Of a stretch of 8,069 nt of DNA, positions 6,051 to 8,069 are shown piece after piece. This DNA comes from an uncultured Micrococcales bacterium (lineage in GTDB: Bacteria; Actinomycetota; Actinomycetes; Actinomycetales; Microbacteriaceae). Position numbers and translations under genes: made by a program. The DNA lies in contig CAITNA010000015.1 in assembly GCA_903893675.1 (NCBI GenBank), positions 1-8,069 on the forward strand, written 5' to 3'. The notes beneath the pieces are model-generated. The model was not told the origin of the DNA and did not search any database. It saw only the letters and a program-made list of their open reading frames with translations. Positions within the stretch are counted from its first letter, which is position 1. Every line of letters begins with the position of its first letter.

Positions 6051-6959
6051 TTAGTCCTCGTCGCCGGTCGAAGCCAGTGCATCGGCTCCACCAACGATTT
6101 CGGAAATCTGTTGTGTAATTTCGGCCTGACGAGCCTGGTTGCTCAGTCGGGTGTAGTTCAAAATCAGCTTCTGCGCATTGTCGGTTGCAGACTTCATCGC
6201 CTTCTGGCGAGCAGCGTGCTCGGATGCGGCCGACTGCAGCATTGCGGTGAAAACGCGGCTCTCGATGTAAACCGGAAGCAGTGCGTCGAGCACCTTGGTG
6301 GCATCTGGCTCGAACTCGTAGAGCGGGTAAACGTCAGCCGATGCGGTCTCGGTGGTTGCCTCAACGATTGAGAGTGGAAGCAGACGAACTACCTCTGGCT
6401 CTTGAACCATCATCGAAACGAACTTGTTGTAGATCAGGTGAATCTCGTCGAAGCCGCCCTCGGTGAACTCCTTGATGTAGCCCTCGAGAACGGTGTCTGA
6501 GATTTCCTTTGCGGTCTCGACCTGTGGCAGGTCTGTGCCGCCGATCCACTGACGCAACGAGTCGCGACGACGGAAGTTGAAGTTCGAGACTGCCTTGCGA
6601 CCGACCAGGTAGTAAACGACATCCTTGCCCTGCTGCTGAAGCAGCGCGGTCAGACGCTCGGCCTCTTTGAGCACGTTCGATGAGAACGCACCGGCGAGAC
6701 CACGGTCTGAGGTGAAGATGACGATTGCTGCGCGGTCGATAGTGGCCGGCTCGGTGGTCAACGGGTGGTCGATGTTCGAGTAGGTAGCAACCGCAGACAC
6801 CGCGCGAGTAACCGCCTTGGTGTAAGGGTTAGCTGCGGCGACGCGCTGCTGAGCCTTCGCGATGCGCGAGGCCGAGATCAGCTCCATAGCGCGAGTGATC
6901 TTCTTGGTCGTCTGGGCAGATTTGATTTTCTGCCTATAGACACGAAGTTGCGCTCCCAC
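6051..6959 (-). CDS. atpG: F1F0 ATP synthase gamma subunit
   Basis: This 302-residue protein is the central rotor shaft of F1. The N-terminal coiled-coil helix (MGAQLRVYRQKIKSAQTTKKITRAMELISASR) and the C-terminal helix (about 238-292, ending LNYTRLSNQARQAEITQQISEIVGGADAL) form the shaft. The middle is the Rossmann-like globular domain with FTSDRGLAGAFSSNV (about 84-98). The start codon is GTG at 6959; an in-frame TAG three codons upstream rules out a longer form, and the MGAQLR opening is typical of actinobacterial gamma chains. A purine-rich AAGAAGAG precedes it by 9 nt. It lies 38 nt after atpA and 15 nt before atpD, in the usual operon order. Confidence 0.97.
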   Translation of the reverse strand: MGAQLRVYRQKIKSAQTTKKITRAMELISASRIAKAQQRVAAANPYTKAVTRAVSAVATYSNIDHPLTTEPATIDRAAIVIFTSDRGLAGAFSSNVLKEAERLTALLQQQGKDVVYYLVGRKAVSNFNFRRRDSLRQWIGGTDLPQVETAKEISDTVLEGYIKEFTEGGFDEIHLIYNKFVSMMVQEPEVVRLLPLSIVEATTETASADVYPLYEFEPDATKVLDALLPVYIESRVFTAMLQSAASEHAARQKAMKSATDNAQKLILNYTRLSNQARQAEITQQISEIVGGADALASTGDED

Positions 6960-6997
6960 GTATACCTACTCTTCTTTCGAACTTGTCTTCAGCCGGA

Positions 6998-8069
6998 TTA
7001 CTTCTTGCGCTTCTGCTTAACGATGGTCTCCTGAGTTACCTCAGCCTCGTCTAGCGGCTCTGCGTTGTCGGCCGATGCCAATGACTTGCCCTCGCTGGTC
7101 TTGAAGCTCTTCTTGAACTTCGCGATCTGCTTCTCGAGCTCTGCCTTGGTGTCGTTGTCGAGGTTGTTGGTCTCACGGATGGTGGTGAGAGCCTTCGAGT
7201 TGCGCTTCAGGTGCTCGAGCAATTCGCGCTCGAAACGAAGCACGTCTTCGACTGGAACCTCGTCGAGCTTGCCGGTGGTGCCGGCCCAGATCGAAACGGT
7301 CTGGTCCTCGACTGGGTATGGCGAATACTGAGGCTGCTTCAGCAGCTCGGTCAAACGAGCACCGCGAGCAAGCTGCTGACGCGATGCTGCGTCAAGGTCG
7401 CTTGCGAACATTGCGAATGCCTCGAGTGAGCGGTACTGAGCAAGCTCGAGCTTCAGGGTTCCTGAGACGCCCTTGATGCCCTTGACTTGTGCAGCTCCAC
7501 CAACACGCGAAACCGAGATACCCACGTCGATAGCTGGGCGCTGGTTCGAGTTGAAGAGGTCTGACTGCAAGAAGATCTGGCCGTCGGTGATCGAGATCAC
7601 GTTGGTTGGAATGTATGCAGAGACGTCGTTTGCCTTGGTCTCGATGACTGGAAGTCCGGTCATCGAACCGGCGCCAAGCTCATCCGAGAGCTTTGCACAA
7701 CGCTCGAGAAGACGGCTGTGCAGGTAGAAGACGTCACCTGGGTAAGCCTCGCGGCCTGGTGGGCGACGAAGTAGAAGCGATACGGCACGATATGCCTCTG
7801 CCTGCTTCGACAGGTCATCGAAAATGATGAGTACGTGCTTGCCGCCGTACATCCAGTGCTGGCCAATTGCCGAACCGGTGTAAGGAGCGAGGTACTTGAA
7901 GCCCGCTGGGTCTGATGCAGGCGATGCAACGATGGTGGTGTACTCCATCGCGCCGGCCTCTTCGAGTGCGCCCTTCACAGCTGCGATGGTCGAACCCTTC
8001 TGACCGATTGCAACGTAGATGCAGCGAACCTGCTTCTTTGGGTCGCCCGACTTCCAGTTGTCGCGCTGA
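6998..8069 (-). CDS. atpA: F1F0 ATP synthase alpha subunit, C-terminal part
   Basis: The gene runs off the window edge; 356 codons are visible, entering at QRDNWKSGDPKKQVRCIYVA, just after where the nucleotide-binding P-loop would lie. The visible part includes the core (LIIFDDLSKQAEAYR, RRPPGREAYPGDVFYLHSRLLER), DGQIFL, and SVSRVGGAAQ, whose arginine (codon 7505-7507) is the finger that completes the beta catalytic site. The helical C-terminal domain follows. The internal ATG at 7978 is not the start. After FKKSFKTSEG the chain continues about 29 residues in a charged tail ending in IVKQKRKK, longer than the E. coli alpha chain and similar in style to the actinobacterial alpha C-terminal extension. 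In mycobacteria that extension suppresses ATP hydrolysis. Confidence 0.96.
   Translation of the reverse strand, partial: QRDNWKSGDPKKQVRCIYVAIGQKGSTIAAVKGALEEAGAMEYTTIVASPASDPAGFKYLAPYTGSAIGQHWMYGGKHVLIIFDDLSKQAEAYRAVSLLLRRPPGREAYPGDVFYLHSRLLERCAKLSDELGAGSMTGLPVIETKANDVSAYIPTNVISITDGQIFLQSDLFNSNQRPAIDVGISVSRVGGAAQVKGIKGVSGTLKLELAQYRSLEAFAMFASDLDAASRQQLARGARLTELLKQPQYSPYPVEDQTVSIWAGTTGKLDEVPVEDVLRFERELLEHLKRNSKALTTIRETNNLDNDTKAELEKQIAKFKKSFKTSEGKSLASADNAEPLDEAEVTQETIVKQKRKK

Noticed and set aside
7976..7978. ATG 7978 as the atpA start
   Set aside because: The alpha-subunit reading frame continues unbroken upstream with conserved sequence to the window edge, so this is an internal methionine.
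1..8069. Mobile elements, CRISPR arrays, tRNA or other RNA genes
   Set aside because: No terminal inverted repeats, transposase, spaced direct repeats or tRNA-like cloverleaf were seen; the window is densely filled with ordinary chromosomal genes.

Overview
The window looks like a chromosomal segment from a moderate-GC actinobacterium. The family is probably Microbacteriaceae or a relative, such as the freshwater Luna-type lineages. The evidence is the F1-ATPase gene style (short epsilon, alpha with a lysine-rich C-terminal tail), the Lrp/AsnC regulator beside a class-III aminotransferase, and several genes with no Shine-Dalgarno sequence but a TANNNT-like box 6-7 nt before the start codon. 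The taxonomy is inferred from protein style only.

Layout. Positions 1-65 hold the first 21 codons of an unidentified minus-strand gene. A 181-bp divergent intergenic region (66-246) carries a plausible minus-strand promoter and several AT-rich dyads. On the plus strand follow an Lrp/AsnC regulator (247-720) and a PLP class-III aminotransferase (762-2204), which ends in a strong intrinsic terminator (2222-2279). Next come two alkylation-repair genes joined by a TAATG overlap: ogt (2289-2777) and tag (2777-3364). The convergent gene yaaA (3369-4166, minus) begins close behind the terminator of the ATP synthase operon. That operon fills the rest of the window on the minus strand in the order atpA (partial), atpG, atpD, atpC.

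How the genes fit together. The regulator, aminotransferase and divergent partial gene look like a locally controlled amine or amino-acid catabolic unit. ogt and tag repair O6-alkylguanine and 3-methyladenine, and yaaA is a peroxide-stress protein, so the middle of the window is a small genome-protection cluster. The atp genes encode F1 subunits alpha, gamma, beta and epsilon.

No mobile element, CRISPR array, RNA gene or clearly new system is visible. The best leads are details. AtpD has a lysine/alanine/proline-rich N-terminal extension with an internal 8-residue period. AtpC lacks the C-terminal helical domain while AtpA has a charged tail. Ogt has GCHR instead of PCHR at its active site. 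The terminator hairpin lies inside the longest possible ogt reading frame and its T-tail may serve as the ogt -10 box.
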